A stretch of DNA of 64,000 bases from Metabacillus litoralis. GTDB taxonomy: Bacteria > Bacillota > Bacilli > Bacillales > Bacillaceae. This document shows positions 36,477-45,112 of the stretch, one piece after another. The position numbers and the translations under genes are program-made. Numbering within the stretch: position 1 is the stretch's first letter; each line of letters starts with the position of its first letter. The stretch lies in assembly GCF_020524045.1 (NCBI RefSeq), contig NZ_JAIVKL010000013.1:62001-126000 (forward strand). Reading direction: 5' to 3'. The notes under the pieces were generated by a model. That model worked only from the letters and a program-made list of their open reading frames with translations, did no database searches and was not told the origin of the DNA.

Positions 36477-38939
36477 ATGAGGAAGTTGTGTTTAGATTCT
36501 ACTTGGAAAATGAAAAGAACAGATGATACAGAATGGTTAAATGTTTCAGTTCCTGGTTCAGTGATGACTGATTTATTGAAGAATGGCAAAATTGAAGATC
36601 CTTTTTATCGAGATAACGAAGATAAAGCGTATGAAATTGCATCGAAGGATTACGAATTTATAAAAGATTTCCAAGTTGATGATGTTTTAATTGATAACGA
36701 TCATATCGTTGTAAGGTTTGAAGGAATTGATACACTTAGTGAAATAAAAATAAATGGTTATACAATTGCGAACACAAACAATATGCATCGAACATATGAA
36801 TTTGATCTTAAACCATTTCTGACTTTAGGTGAGAATACGATTCAACTAACCCTCTTTTCTCCTATAGAATATGTGACAAACAAGCAAAAAGAATTACCGT
36901 TATGGGGTGTTCCACATGCCATAGAAGGATATCCACACCTACGAAAAGGACATAGTATGTTTGGCTGGGATTGGGGACCTAGAATTCCTGATTTAGGAAT
37001 TTGGAGAAGTGTTTCCATTCTTGCGTGGAATACAGGAAGAATTGATGATGTGTATGTTACTCAAAATCATTCAAACAATGAAGTAGATCTTAACGTCCGT
37101 GTTAAGGTGAAAAATACGAACGATGAAAAAGTAAATGTAGAAGTAAAACTAACAAGTCCTAACGGTGAATTTCTTACTCGGAAAATTGAAAATGCTAACT
37201 CAGAGGAACAAGTACATATTCATGTTGAAGATCCTCATCTATGGTGGCCAAATGGATATGGAGATCAGCCTTTATACAAAGTAGAAGTGAGCACAGATAA
37301 TGGAGAAGATCCATTAGATCAAAAGGAATTAATGATAGGTCTAAGAACCATTAAATTGAAAAATGAAAAAGATCAATGGGGAAAATCGTTTGAATTTGAA
37401 GTGAATGGATACTCGATTTTTGCAATGGGTGCTAACTATATCCCTGAAGATAACTTACTTGCTAGAAATTCAGCTGAAAGAACAGAGAGATTAATAGATG
37501 ATTGCGTAGAAGCAAATTTTAACATGATTCGTGTGTGGGGTGGAGGAATTTATCCTGAAGATTATTTCTTTGAATTATGTGATCAAAAAGGAATCATTGT
37601 TTGGCAAGATTTCATGTTTGCTTGCTCGATGTATGAATTAAATGATGAATTTAAAGAAACGGTTATCCATGAAGTGATTGATAATATGAAACGAATTAGA
37701 CATCATGCAAGTCTTGGACTATGGTGTGGAAATAATGAAGTTGAAGAAGCGTGGGTGTATTGGGGAGATATGCCTGATGATGATTATAAACATAAATCAG
37801 ATTATATTAAGCTATTTGAATACATTATTCCTGAACTGGCTAAGGAGCTTGATCCACAAACATTTTACTGGTCATCATCCCCATCTTCAGGTGGAGGGTT
37901 TAACGAACCAAGAAACCCCGATGAAGGAGATATGCATTATTGGGAAGTGTGGCATGGTTTAAAGCCATTTACAGAATATCAAGAATTTCATTTCCGTTTT
38001 TGCTCAGAATTCGGATTTCAATCCTTTCCATCTATGAAAACAATTGAAACATTTACAGAGCCAGAAGATCGTAATATTTTCTCTTATATCATGGAAAAAC
38101 ATCAGAAGAATGATTCAGCTAATGGAAAAATTCTCTATTATCTATCTGAAAACTTCTTATATCCTAAAGATTTTGATTCGATGTTATACACCTCACAGTT
38201 GTTACAGGCAGAGGCGATTAAGTATGGTGTAGAGCATTGGAGAAGAAATCGCGGTCGTTGTATGGGATCACTTTATTGGCAGCTTAATGATTGTTGGCCT
38301 GTTGCATCATGGTCAAGTGTTGATTATTACGGACGATGGAAAGCACTGCACTATTTTGCCAAGAATTTTTATTCACCAATCTTATTGTCTCTAAGAGAAG
38401 ATGGAACAAATGTAGAAGTTCACGTGACAAATGACACATTAAAGGATGTAAACACGCGGATTGAGTGGAAGCTGCGTAAAAATACATCTGAAGTGATTGA
38501 AGAAGGAACAGTTTCGTCAACAATTGAACGTTTATCAGCTAATATGTGCGAAAAATTATCGTTAAATGAAATTTTGACAAAAGAAAAGAGTAGAAACACG
38601 TATCTAGAGTGCACTCTGTATGTTGAAGGTGAAAAAACAACAGGTACAACACTTTTATTTACAAAACCAAAACACTTTGATTTCTTAAATCCTGAACTTT
38701 CATTTGAGGTATCAGAAAATGAACAATACTTCACAATAGATGTTAAATCAAGTGCATTTGCCAAATATGTAGAGCTTGATCTCCGCGCTGCTGATTGTAA
38801 ATTTAGTGATAATTATTTTGATTTATCAGCTGGGGATGCTGTAATAATACAAGTGCAAAAAGATAGTTTAAGCGAATCCTTAAGTCTAGAGTCATTTAAG
38901 GAACAACTATCCATTCGTAGTGTATATGATATTTCATAA
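36477..38939 (+). CDS. Beta-mannosidase, GH2
   Basis: 820 residues with the GH2 order: sugar-binding jelly-roll (~1-185, GWDWGPRIPDLGIWR), Ig-like domain (~186-290), catalytic TIM barrel (~295-620) and C-terminal beta domains. The acid/base is Glu421 (WCGNNEVEEAW) and the nucleophile Glu511 (FCSEFGFQSFPS). The GNNEVEE form and long WDWGP motif mark beta-mannosidase rather than beta-galactosidase. It releases mannose from non-reducing ends. There is no signal peptide. Downstream, a MITE copy is inserted with its target duplication across the stop codon. Confidence 0.94.
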   Translation: MRKLCLDSTWKMKRTDDTEWLNVSVPGSVMTDLLKNGKIEDPFYRDNEDKAYEIASKDYEFIKDFQVDDVLIDNDHIVVRFEGIDTLSEIKINGYTIANTNNMHRTYEFDLKPFLTLGENTIQLTLFSPIEYVTNKQKELPLWGVPHAIEGYPHLRKGHSMFGWDWGPRIPDLGIWRSVSILAWNTGRIDDVYVTQNHSNNEVDLNVRVKVKNTNDEKVNVEVKLTSPNGEFLTRKIENANSEEQVHIHVEDPHLWWPNGYGDQPLYKVEVSTDNGEDPLDQKELMIGLRTIKLKNEKDQWGKSFEFEVNGYSIFAMGANYIPEDNLLARNSAERTERLIDDCVEANFNMIRVWGGGIYPEDYFFELCDQKGIIVWQDFMFACSMYELNDEFKETVIHEVIDNMKRIRHHASLGLWCGNNEVEEAWVYWGDMPDDDYKHKSDYIKLFEYIIPELAKELDPQTFYWSSSPSSGGGFNEPRNPDEGDMHYWEVWHGLKPFTEYQEFHFRFCSEFGFQSFPSMKTIETFTEPEDRNIFSYIMEKHQKNDSANGKILYYLSENFLYPKDFDSMLYTSQLLQAEAIKYGVEHWRRNRGRCMGSLYWQLNDCWPVASWSSVDYYGRWKALHYFAKNFYSPILLSLREDGTNVEVHVTNDTLKDVNTRIEWKLRKNTSEVIEEGTVSSTIERLSANMCEKLSLNEILTKEKSRNTYLECTLYVEGEKTTGTTLLFTKPKHFDFLNPELSFEVSENEQYFTIDVKSSAFAKYVELDLRAADCKFSDNYFDLSAGDAVIIQVQKDSLSESLSLESFKEQLSIRSVYDIS

Positions 38940-38940
38940 A

Positions 38941-39102
38941 GGCTCTTTTCTGAACGATTGTTGCTATGTAACCAAAATTCGAAGTGAAAACAGTGTTTTT
39001 TCACTATAAGAGTACTAATTTATGAAGAAAAGATGCCACTAGACTTAATACAGTGCTGATTGCTTCGGTTATTTAAAAGCAACAAAGTTTGCGAAAACAG
39101 CC
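38941..39102 (+). mobile_element. MITE-like element, copy 8
   Basis: 162 bp between GGCTCTTTTCTG and GCGAAAACAGCC. The flanks TTCATAAA (38933-38940) and TTCATAAT (39103-39110) match at 7 of 8. The left flank contains the TAA stop of the beta-mannosidase gene. Confidence 0.88.
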
Positions 39103-39124
39103 TTCATAATAAATAAATCAAATT

Positions 39125-39290
39125 AAGTTTGTGGCTTTGAAGACATTGCATTTGTTTTCGTGGGTTAGGTGAGTCATTTTTAGGTGCATATGCAAAAGAA
39201 GCTCACCGCCCATCACTTACGAGCAACAGTTTTGGAAGAGAAACTAAGTAGAAGCCATATTTGTGAGATCTAACCAATGGTTGCTTAATC
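39125..39290. repeat. Degenerate copy of the GC-rich repeat
   Basis: GACATTGCATTTGTTTTCGTGGGTTAGGTGAG aligns loosely with the GCATTCGCTTTCCGCGGG...GGTGAGCC part of the copy at 28620, with many C-to-T changes. No gene is seen here. Confidence 0.4.
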
Positions 39291-39374
39291 AATCAATCAA
39301 TGGTAAACATCGAAATTACACTAACTACAACAAGAACATAGAGTTTTAGAAGCGATGATGGAGTGAGAAGAAAG

Positions 39375-40427
39375 ATGGCGAAAAAAATAACAATGCAGCA
39401 CATAGCTGATTACTTAGGCGTTTCAAAGTTTGTTGTATCTAAGGCGTTGTCTGGAAAAGAAGGAGTCAGTGCTACAACAAGAGATAAAGTCCTTGATGCT
39501 GCTTCTAAGCTTGGTTATTTTACACAAGAAAATGCAAAAGAAGAATCTCTTTCTCTTCAACATCATGAAGTGAAAGCAAATACGAAAAATAACAATGTAG
39601 TGTTAGTGCTGATGCCTAATATTCGCTTTCAAAGTAAAACATCAAATTACTGGGGTCGGATATTAGATGGAATCCGTGAAAACTTAGAAAAATATTTTTC
39701 AGGAGTTGTTGTGTTAACTGAAAATAATATAGATAGTCTTGAAAATATATTGAATCCAAGAGGATTTGTAGGCGTGATCAGTATTGGTGTGGTATCAACT
39801 GCCTTATTGCTAGAAGTAAAGCAGCTAAACATTCCTATTGTGATGGTTGACTATGAAGAGCCGTCTATTCGATGTGATGTTTTATATAACAATAGCTTTG
39901 ATCATAGTTACCAGTTAACGAACTATTTAATAGGTCTTGGTCATGAAAAATTACAATTTATTGGTGACAAAAACTACTCAAGAAGTTTTCAGGATCGGTG
40001 GCTTGGTTTTCGCCATGCAATGGAATTGAATAATCTTGAGGTAGCAAAGAATCAGGTTGTTCATTCTACAGATGATAAACAGTTGATCATAGAAATTCAA
40101 TCCTGGTTATCAATACAAACAGAGCAATCAATGCCAACAGCCATCGTTTGTTGTAATGACAATATGGCGCTACGCGTGATATCAGAAGTGAAAGCAACAG
40201 GTTTAAAGGTTCCAGAAGATGTATCCGTGACAGGCTTTGATAATATGGACTATTCCTACACAACGACACCAACAATTACAACAGTGAATATTGCTAAAAA
40301 AGATCTAGGAATACGGGCGGTTGAAATGTTAGTACGAAGACTAAAAGACAAAGAAAAACCATTTGAAAAAGTCCTCCTAAATGGAAGTATTTTGCTACGT
40401 GATTCAACAACAAAACCGAAAAAATAA
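39375..40427 (+). CDS. LacI-family regulator 2
   Basis: About 350 residues. The helix-turn-helix region is TMQHIADYLGVSKFVVSKAL, with EGVSATTRDKVLDAASKLGY. The sugar-binding domain contains VLVLMPNIRF, LGHEKLQFIGD, FQDRWLGFRHA, AIVCCNDNMALRVISEV and VSVTGFDNMDYSYTTTPTITTV. It lacks the standard hinge residues after residue 60 and has a longer polar linker. The frame opens at GTG 39363; I prefer ATG 39375, although neither ribosome site is strong. The aldo/keto reductase gene follows 21 bases after its stop and may be its target. Confidence 0.9.
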   Translation: MAKKITMQHIADYLGVSKFVVSKALSGKEGVSATTRDKVLDAASKLGYFTQENAKEESLSLQHHEVKANTKNNNVVLVLMPNIRFQSKTSNYWGRILDGIRENLEKYFSGVVVLTENNIDSLENILNPRGFVGVISIGVVSTALLLEVKQLNIPIVMVDYEEPSIRCDVLYNNSFDHSYQLTNYLIGLGHEKLQFIGDKNYSRSFQDRWLGFRHAMELNNLEVAKNQVVHSTDDKQLIIEIQSWLSIQTEQSMPTAIVCCNDNMALRVISEVKATGLKVPEDVSVTGFDNMDYSYTTTPTITTVNIAKKDLGIRAVEMLVRRLKDKEKPFEKVLLNGSILLRDSTTKPKK

Positions 40428-40448
40428 TATATGAGGAAGGTTTTTCAA

Positions 40449-41438
40449 ATGTCTGTTAACTCAATTTCTAAAAGATATGACAAGATGATTTACAACAAAT
40501 TAGGTAAAAGTGGTTTGAAGGTTCCGGCCATTTCACTTGGTCTATACCGAAATTTTGGAGAACAAGATGATTTTTCAACAGCTAAAGAAATGATTAAGAA
40601 ATCCTTTGATCTAGGAATTACTCATTTTGACTTAGCAAACAACTATGGAGATCCAGCAGGAAGTGCAGAATTGAATTTTGGAACAATTCTAAAAGATGAA
40701 CTTGCTAGCTATCGTGATGAATTACTCATCTCAACAAAAGCTGGCTATGATATGTGGCAAGGTCCCTATGGTGAGTGGGGATCAAGAAAACATATGTTAT
40801 CAAGTCTTGAGCAAAGTTTAAAAAGATTGCAGCTAGATTATGTAGATATCTATTATTCGCACCGGTATGATCCTGATACGCCTTTAGAAGAAACTGTTGC
40901 AGCTCTTGATACAGCGGTGAAACAAGGAAAAGCTCTATATGTTGGTGTTTCAAACTATCCTCTAAATGTCACAAGTGAAGCAATACAATTATTTAAAAAA
41001 TATAACACGCCTTTTGTCGTTCACCAGCCGAACTACTCAATGTTTTTACGTGATGCTGAATATAAACTTTTCGATGTTTTGGCTCAAGGTGGAGTTGGAG
41101 CAATTGTTTTTCAACCATTGTATCAAGGGTTATTAACAACGAAATATGTACAAGGAATTCCGAAGTATTCTCGTGTTGCAAAGGGAGTAGATTCCATATC
41201 TGCTGATTCAGTAACAAAAGAAAGAATAGAAAAGGTACTTGAATTGAAAAAGATCGCAGAAAATCGTGAACAAACGGTTGCTCAACTAGCTTTAGCATGG
41301 ACTTTGAGAAATGATGTCGTATCTTCAGCACTAATCGGTGCTAGTCGGGTTGAGCAAATTGTTGAAAATGTGAAAGCATTGGATAACCTAAACTTTTCAA
41401 CAGAAGAGCTTAAAAAGATTGATAGGATTCTTTCTTAA
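40449..41438 (+). CDS. Aldo/keto reductase, YghZ/AKR14-like
   Basis: About 329 residues. This NADPH-dependent (beta/alpha)8 reductase group acts on L-glyceraldehyde-3-phosphate and other small aldehydes. Conserved parts are the MIYNKLGKSGLKVPAISLG start, the Asp/Tyr active-site region ITHFDLANNYGDPAGSAE, the catalytic Lys in LLISTKAGYDMW, YVDIYYSHRYDPDTP and the cofactor region VSSALIGASRVEQI. AGGAAGG lies well before the ATG at 40449, so the earlier ATG at 40431 is not used. In this cluster it may reduce a sugar-derived aldehyde; that role is inference. Confidence 0.9.
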   Translation: MSVNSISKRYDKMIYNKLGKSGLKVPAISLGLYRNFGEQDDFSTAKEMIKKSFDLGITHFDLANNYGDPAGSAELNFGTILKDELASYRDELLISTKAGYDMWQGPYGEWGSRKHMLSSLEQSLKRLQLDYVDIYYSHRYDPDTPLEETVAALDTAVKQGKALYVGVSNYPLNVTSEAIQLFKKYNTPFVVHQPNYSMFLRDAEYKLFDVLAQGGVGAIVFQPLYQGLLTTKYVQGIPKYSRVAKGVDSISADSVTKERIEKVLELKKIAENREQTVAQLALAWTLRNDVVSSALIGASRVEQIVENVKALDNLNFSTEELKKIDRILS

Positions 41439-41525
41439 TTGTAGGTTGTGTACTAGGATCTGAATATGTTTGGATGTGAAAATTTCATTCACTATGAATG
41501 AATTGTTTTAAAGGGGAAAATCAAC

Positions 41526-42917
41526 ATGCAAAACCGCATCAAAGTTAATCAACAATTTTACAAAAAAATGTTTGCTCTAGCAATTCCTATAAGCATTCAA
41601 ACATTATTAATTTCTTCACTAAATATGGTTGATTCTTTAATGATCGGGCAGCTTGGAGTTGATAGTATAGCTGCTGTAGGTGTAGGAAACAAAATTACAA
41701 CAATTCTTATCTTGATTTTACAAGGATTCGGAACAGGAGCTGCCATTTTTACAGCCCAATATTGGGGAAGAAAAGATCTCACTGGAATTAGAAAAATTCT
41801 TTATATTACATTTTTCATTGTGACCGTTTTTTCTTTACTTTTTACAATATTAACATTTCTTTTTCCAATTTTGTTTATTAAGATATTTACCAATGATATC
41901 GCAGTAATTGAATTGGGAGCAGGATATTTAAGGATTGTGTCACTTAGTTATTTTGTTACTGCATTAACTGTTCTTTTTTCAACCGTTTTAAAATCAATGG
42001 GAGAAGTGAAACGGCCATTATATATTGCGATTATCGCTATTGGCTTAAATACAGGGTTAAACTATTTACTTATTTTTGGAAACTTAGGTTTTGCTGAATT
42101 AGGTGTAGATGGAGCGGCGATCGCAACAGTTATTGCGAGAACTATTCAAGCTGTACTACTTCTTATACTCATTAAACAACATCTTGCTTTAACATTATCA
42201 TCTTTTACTATTAGAGAGAACTTTGATAGAGAGTTATTGAAGAGATACTTAGTGATTACTGTTCCATCCATTTTAAATCATGCTCTTTGGACAGTTGGAG
42301 AAACTTCATATTTTTGGGTATATGCTCAAATGGGAACTGCTCAATTAGCTGCTGCAACGTTAATAGATCCCTTATTATTTGTATTTATGGCTCTTTTCAT
42401 AGGATTAAGTGATGCTTCAACTGTGATGGTAGGAAATAGTATCGGTGCAAACGATGAGGAAAAAGCGGTGAACTACGCCAAGCAATTTTTAGTGATTACA
42501 TTTGTGTTATCTATAATAGCTGGTCTAGGTGTTGTGCTACTAAGTCCTTTATATATTGCCATTTATAACGTCACAGATTTTGTAGCGAGCCAAGCCCAAA
42601 GTATTTTATATGTTTATGGCTTATTGATTACTGGAAAAATGTTGAATATGGTAAATAATATTGGGGTTTTACGTGCGGGAGGAGATACGAAATATGTTTT
42701 ATACCTAGATGCTTTAGGTGTATGGCTAGTGGGTCTACCTCTTGCATTAGCAGGTGCCTTTTTATGGGATTTACCAATTTTTATCGTATTTGCTCTTGCA
42801 AACTCGCATGAAATTGTTCGCGCATTTTTTGGGATTAAACGAACATTTTCTAGAAAGTGGATGAATAACGTCATAGATATTCAATCGAATGATCGAGATT
42901 CAGTTACTAGTTTGTGA
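41526..42917 (+). CDS. MATE-family efflux transporter
   Basis: 463 residues with twelve hydrophobic helices in two MatE halves. Typical segments are FALAIPISIQTLLISSLNMVD, MIGQLGVDSIAAVGVGNKI and GFGTGAAIFTAQYWGRKD in the first half, and ETSYFWVYAQMGTAQLAAA and GLSDASTVMVGNSIGAND in the second. It exports small molecules with Na+ or H+ exchange. AAAGGGGAAAATCAAC precedes the ATG. A MATE exporter in a sugar utilisation region is unusual; it may be an overflow exporter or unrelated to mannan. Confidence 0.92.
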   Translation: MQNRIKVNQQFYKKMFALAIPISIQTLLISSLNMVDSLMIGQLGVDSIAAVGVGNKITTILILILQGFGTGAAIFTAQYWGRKDLTGIRKILYITFFIVTVFSLLFTILTFLFPILFIKIFTNDIAVIELGAGYLRIVSLSYFVTALTVLFSTVLKSMGEVKRPLYIAIIAIGLNTGLNYLLIFGNLGFAELGVDGAAIATVIARTIQAVLLLILIKQHLALTLSSFTIRENFDRELLKRYLVITVPSILNHALWTVGETSYFWVYAQMGTAQLAAATLIDPLLFVFMALFIGLSDASTVMVGNSIGANDEEKAVNYAKQFLVITFVLSIIAGLGVVLLSPLYIAIYNVTDFVASQAQSILYVYGLLITGKMLNMVNNIGVLRAGGDTKYVLYLDALGVWLVGLPLALAGAFLWDLPIFIVFALANSHEIVRAFFGIKRTFSRKWMNNVIDIQSNDRDSVTSL

Positions 42918-43091
42918 TGTGAGTGTTGCCTAAAGGAAGTCAAGTTAAATCTAGAAAATGCCCAAACAGATAACAATCGATAGATGTTTGAATGAAAGCA
43001 ATAGTAAAGTTTAACTGTGCTTCGGTTAAACTTCAATAAAAATAAATTATCTATTTATATAGAAGAAACTAGCAATAAGGAGGGAAATGGA

Positions 43092-44069
43092 ATGAAAGAA
43101 ATTTTTATAAAAGGTATGACCTATGGTTGGGATACAACTCGAGGAGCTTATCGTACACCTGAGGCAGTGCATTCTTTAGAGATGTTAAAGGAAACGGGTA
43201 GTGAGTGGATTGCTTTATCTTTCTTTACGTATCAAGAAACCTTTTCTTCTACTGAGATTACGTTCGATTATAATCACACAATGACAGATCGAGATATTGA
43301 ATTTGCTGTGAAAAAGGCAAAAGAACTGGGTTTAAAGGTATGTCTAAAACCAGTGGTCAATTCTCGGGATGGACTATGGAGAGCCCGAATTACTTTCCCA
43401 GAAGATGCAACAGATTATTGGAACAAGTGGTTTGCTTCATATGAAAATTTCTTATTACATTATGCTGAGCTTGCACAAGAGCTAGATTGTGAGATGTTTT
43501 GTGTTGGCTGTGAAATGATCGGAACCGAATCTAGAGTAGAACAATGGGAACAAGTGATTTCAAAAGTACGTGAAGTTTATACAGGCCCGTTAATCTATAA
43601 TGCAAACCATGGTAAAGAAGAAGGTGTGGAATGGTTTGACAAAGTTGATGTAATTGGAACGAGTGCCTATTATCCGGTTGCTGAAAAACCTGGTGATACA
43701 GAAGAAAATATGATTAAAAATTGGGAAAAGGTAAAAGGGAAACTCGTGAATCTTCACAAGAAATTTAATAAACCTATCTTATTCATGGAAATAGGTTGTC
43801 GAAGTGCTGAAGGTTGTGCAACAATGCCATGGGATTTTACTTCGACTGAACTTCCTTTCAATGAAGAAGAACAAGCGAACTTCTATCGTTCTGTTATGAA
43901 GGTATTCTGGGATGAGCCGTGGTTTGCTGGATTTTTCTGGTGGGATTGGAGTACTAAGCTTTATCCGTTAGAAGAAGCAAAGACGAACACCTATTTTGAT
44001 ATATATGGTAAAGAGGCAGAGTCAGTTGTAAAAGAATGGTACAATAAACCAGTTAGTTCAAAGCAATGA
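43092..44069 (+). CDS. GH113 beta-1,4-mannanase, copy 2
   Basis: About 325 residues. It starts with the same family signature as copy 1 (IFIKGMTYGWDTTRGAY). The likely acid/base is Glu141 (FCVGCEMIGTE) and the nucleophile Glu233 (ILFMEIGCRS); the 12 extra residues between them, relative to copy 1, fall in the GDTEENMIKNWEK insertion. GFFWWDWSTKLYP near the end lines the active site. There is no signal peptide. The frame continues 25 codons upstream, but AAGGAGG is placed for the ATG at 43092. It is followed by the SGNH esterase 14 bases later, so one transcript is likely. Confidence 0.88.
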   Translation: MKEIFIKGMTYGWDTTRGAYRTPEAVHSLEMLKETGSEWIALSFFTYQETFSSTEITFDYNHTMTDRDIEFAVKKAKELGLKVCLKPVVNSRDGLWRARITFPEDATDYWNKWFASYENFLLHYAELAQELDCEMFCVGCEMIGTESRVEQWEQVISKVREVYTGPLIYNANHGKEEGVEWFDKVDVIGTSAYYPVAEKPGDTEENMIKNWEKVKGKLVNLHKKFNKPILFMEIGCRSAEGCATMPWDFTSTELPFNEEEQANFYRSVMKVFWDEPWFAGFFWWDWSTKLYPLEEAKTNTYFDIYGKEAESVVKEWYNKPVSSKQ

Positions 44070-44083
44070 TGGGGGGCATTTCA

Positions 44084-44707
44084 ATGAATAAGAAAAGAGT
44101 TTTGTTCATCGGAGATAGCATTACCGAATGGGGTAGATACGAAGATCAAGAAAACATTGGCACAGGATATGTTAGGCTCATTCATGATTACTTTGTTACT
44201 TCATATCCATCAACCCAATTTGAATTTATAAACAGAGGTGTTGGTGGAGATCGAATCTCTGACCTACAAGCAAGATGGCAAGATGATGCAATAGAGATAG
44301 ATCCAGACTATATTTCAATTTCAATTGGAATTAACGATGTATGGCGTCAAATAGATAACCCTGATTTGGATCAGATATCACCTGAGAGATTTCAAGAAAT
44401 TTATGAAGAATTGTTATCTCTTGTAAAGTCTAAAACGAAAGCAACCGTTATTCTCATGGAGCCAACAATTATTGAAGAAGATACTCAAGCACCGGGTAAT
44501 CAAATGTTAATCGAATATTTAAAAGTGATCTATGAAGTGGCAAAGAAATTTGAAGTAATTGTTGTTCCAACTCACAAAGCATTTATCAAGTACCTTGAAT
44601 CGGGCAATGAATATAAATTAACAATTGACGGAGTTCATATGAATTCAGCGGGCAATATGTTGATGGCGAAAACTTGGATAAATGAAGTTGAAAAAGTGAT
44701 TAAATAA
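44084..44707 (+). CDS. SGNH-type esterase, probable acetyl-mannooligosaccharide esterase
   Basis: About 207 residues of a GDSL/SGNH hydrolase. Block I with nucleophile Ser is VLFIGDSITEWGRYED, block II Gly is FINRGVGGDRISDL, block III Asn is ISIGINDVW, and block V Asp-x-x-His is IDGVHMNSAGN. The GDSITEWGR context resembles intracellular carbohydrate acetylesterases in xylan and mannan operons. There is no signal peptide. GGGGGG precedes the ATG at 44084. It is co-transcribed with the second GH113, so removal of acetyl groups from imported glucomannan or galactomannan fragments is a sound inference. Confidence 0.88.
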   Translation: MNKKRVLFIGDSITEWGRYEDQENIGTGYVRLIHDYFVTSYPSTQFEFINRGVGGDRISDLQARWQDDAIEIDPDYISISIGINDVWRQIDNPDLDQISPERFQEIYEELLSLVKSKTKATVILMEPTIIEEDTQAPGNQMLIEYLKVIYEVAKKFEVIVVPTHKAFIKYLESGNEYKLTIDGVHMNSAGNMLMAKTWINEVEKVIK

Positions 44708-44722
44708 TAAAGCTTTTCTGAA

Positions 44723-44879
44723 GGCTCTTTTCTGAAAGATTGCTGCTAATTGACTTCTGTTTATCACATACTTTTGATCTTATAAAAGATACTATTCTAG
44801 CAGAAAAGATGCTACTAGACTTTATACAGTGCTGTTTTCCTTCAAGATTGTCAAAGCAACAAAGTTTATGGAAACAGCC
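44723..44879 (+). mobile_element. MITE-like element, copy 9
   Basis: 157 bp between GGCTCTTTTCTGAAAG and TATGGAAACAGCC, 15 bases after the esterase stop. Internal AGATGCTACTAGACTTTATACAG matches other copies. The flanks do not show a convincing duplication. Confidence 0.8.
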
Positions 44880-44899
44880 AATAATAATAAAATCCTTTG

Positions 44900-44938
44900 A
44901 AGGGCTCTTCTGAAAAATCGGAGAGTCTTTTTTTTGTT
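44900..44938 (+). terminator. Terminator closing the mannan region
   Basis: GGCTCTTCTGA pairs imperfectly with TCGGAGAGTC and is followed by eight T. Its left arm resembles the MITE end, so it may derive from a partial element. Confidence 0.7.
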
Positions 44939-45112
44939 GCTTTTTTATTTTAATGATTTCCGTTTAATAGGAAAATCCTACATGAAAAATAGAAATTAGC
45001 ACACTGGAGAAGTGTTATTGATTGAAAAGTCACTTGTATAAATGTTATACAATTAGTACACAAACATTTTACAAAAAATCCGTTTGTGAATATTAAGAGG
45101 AGTTGGTTTAAA

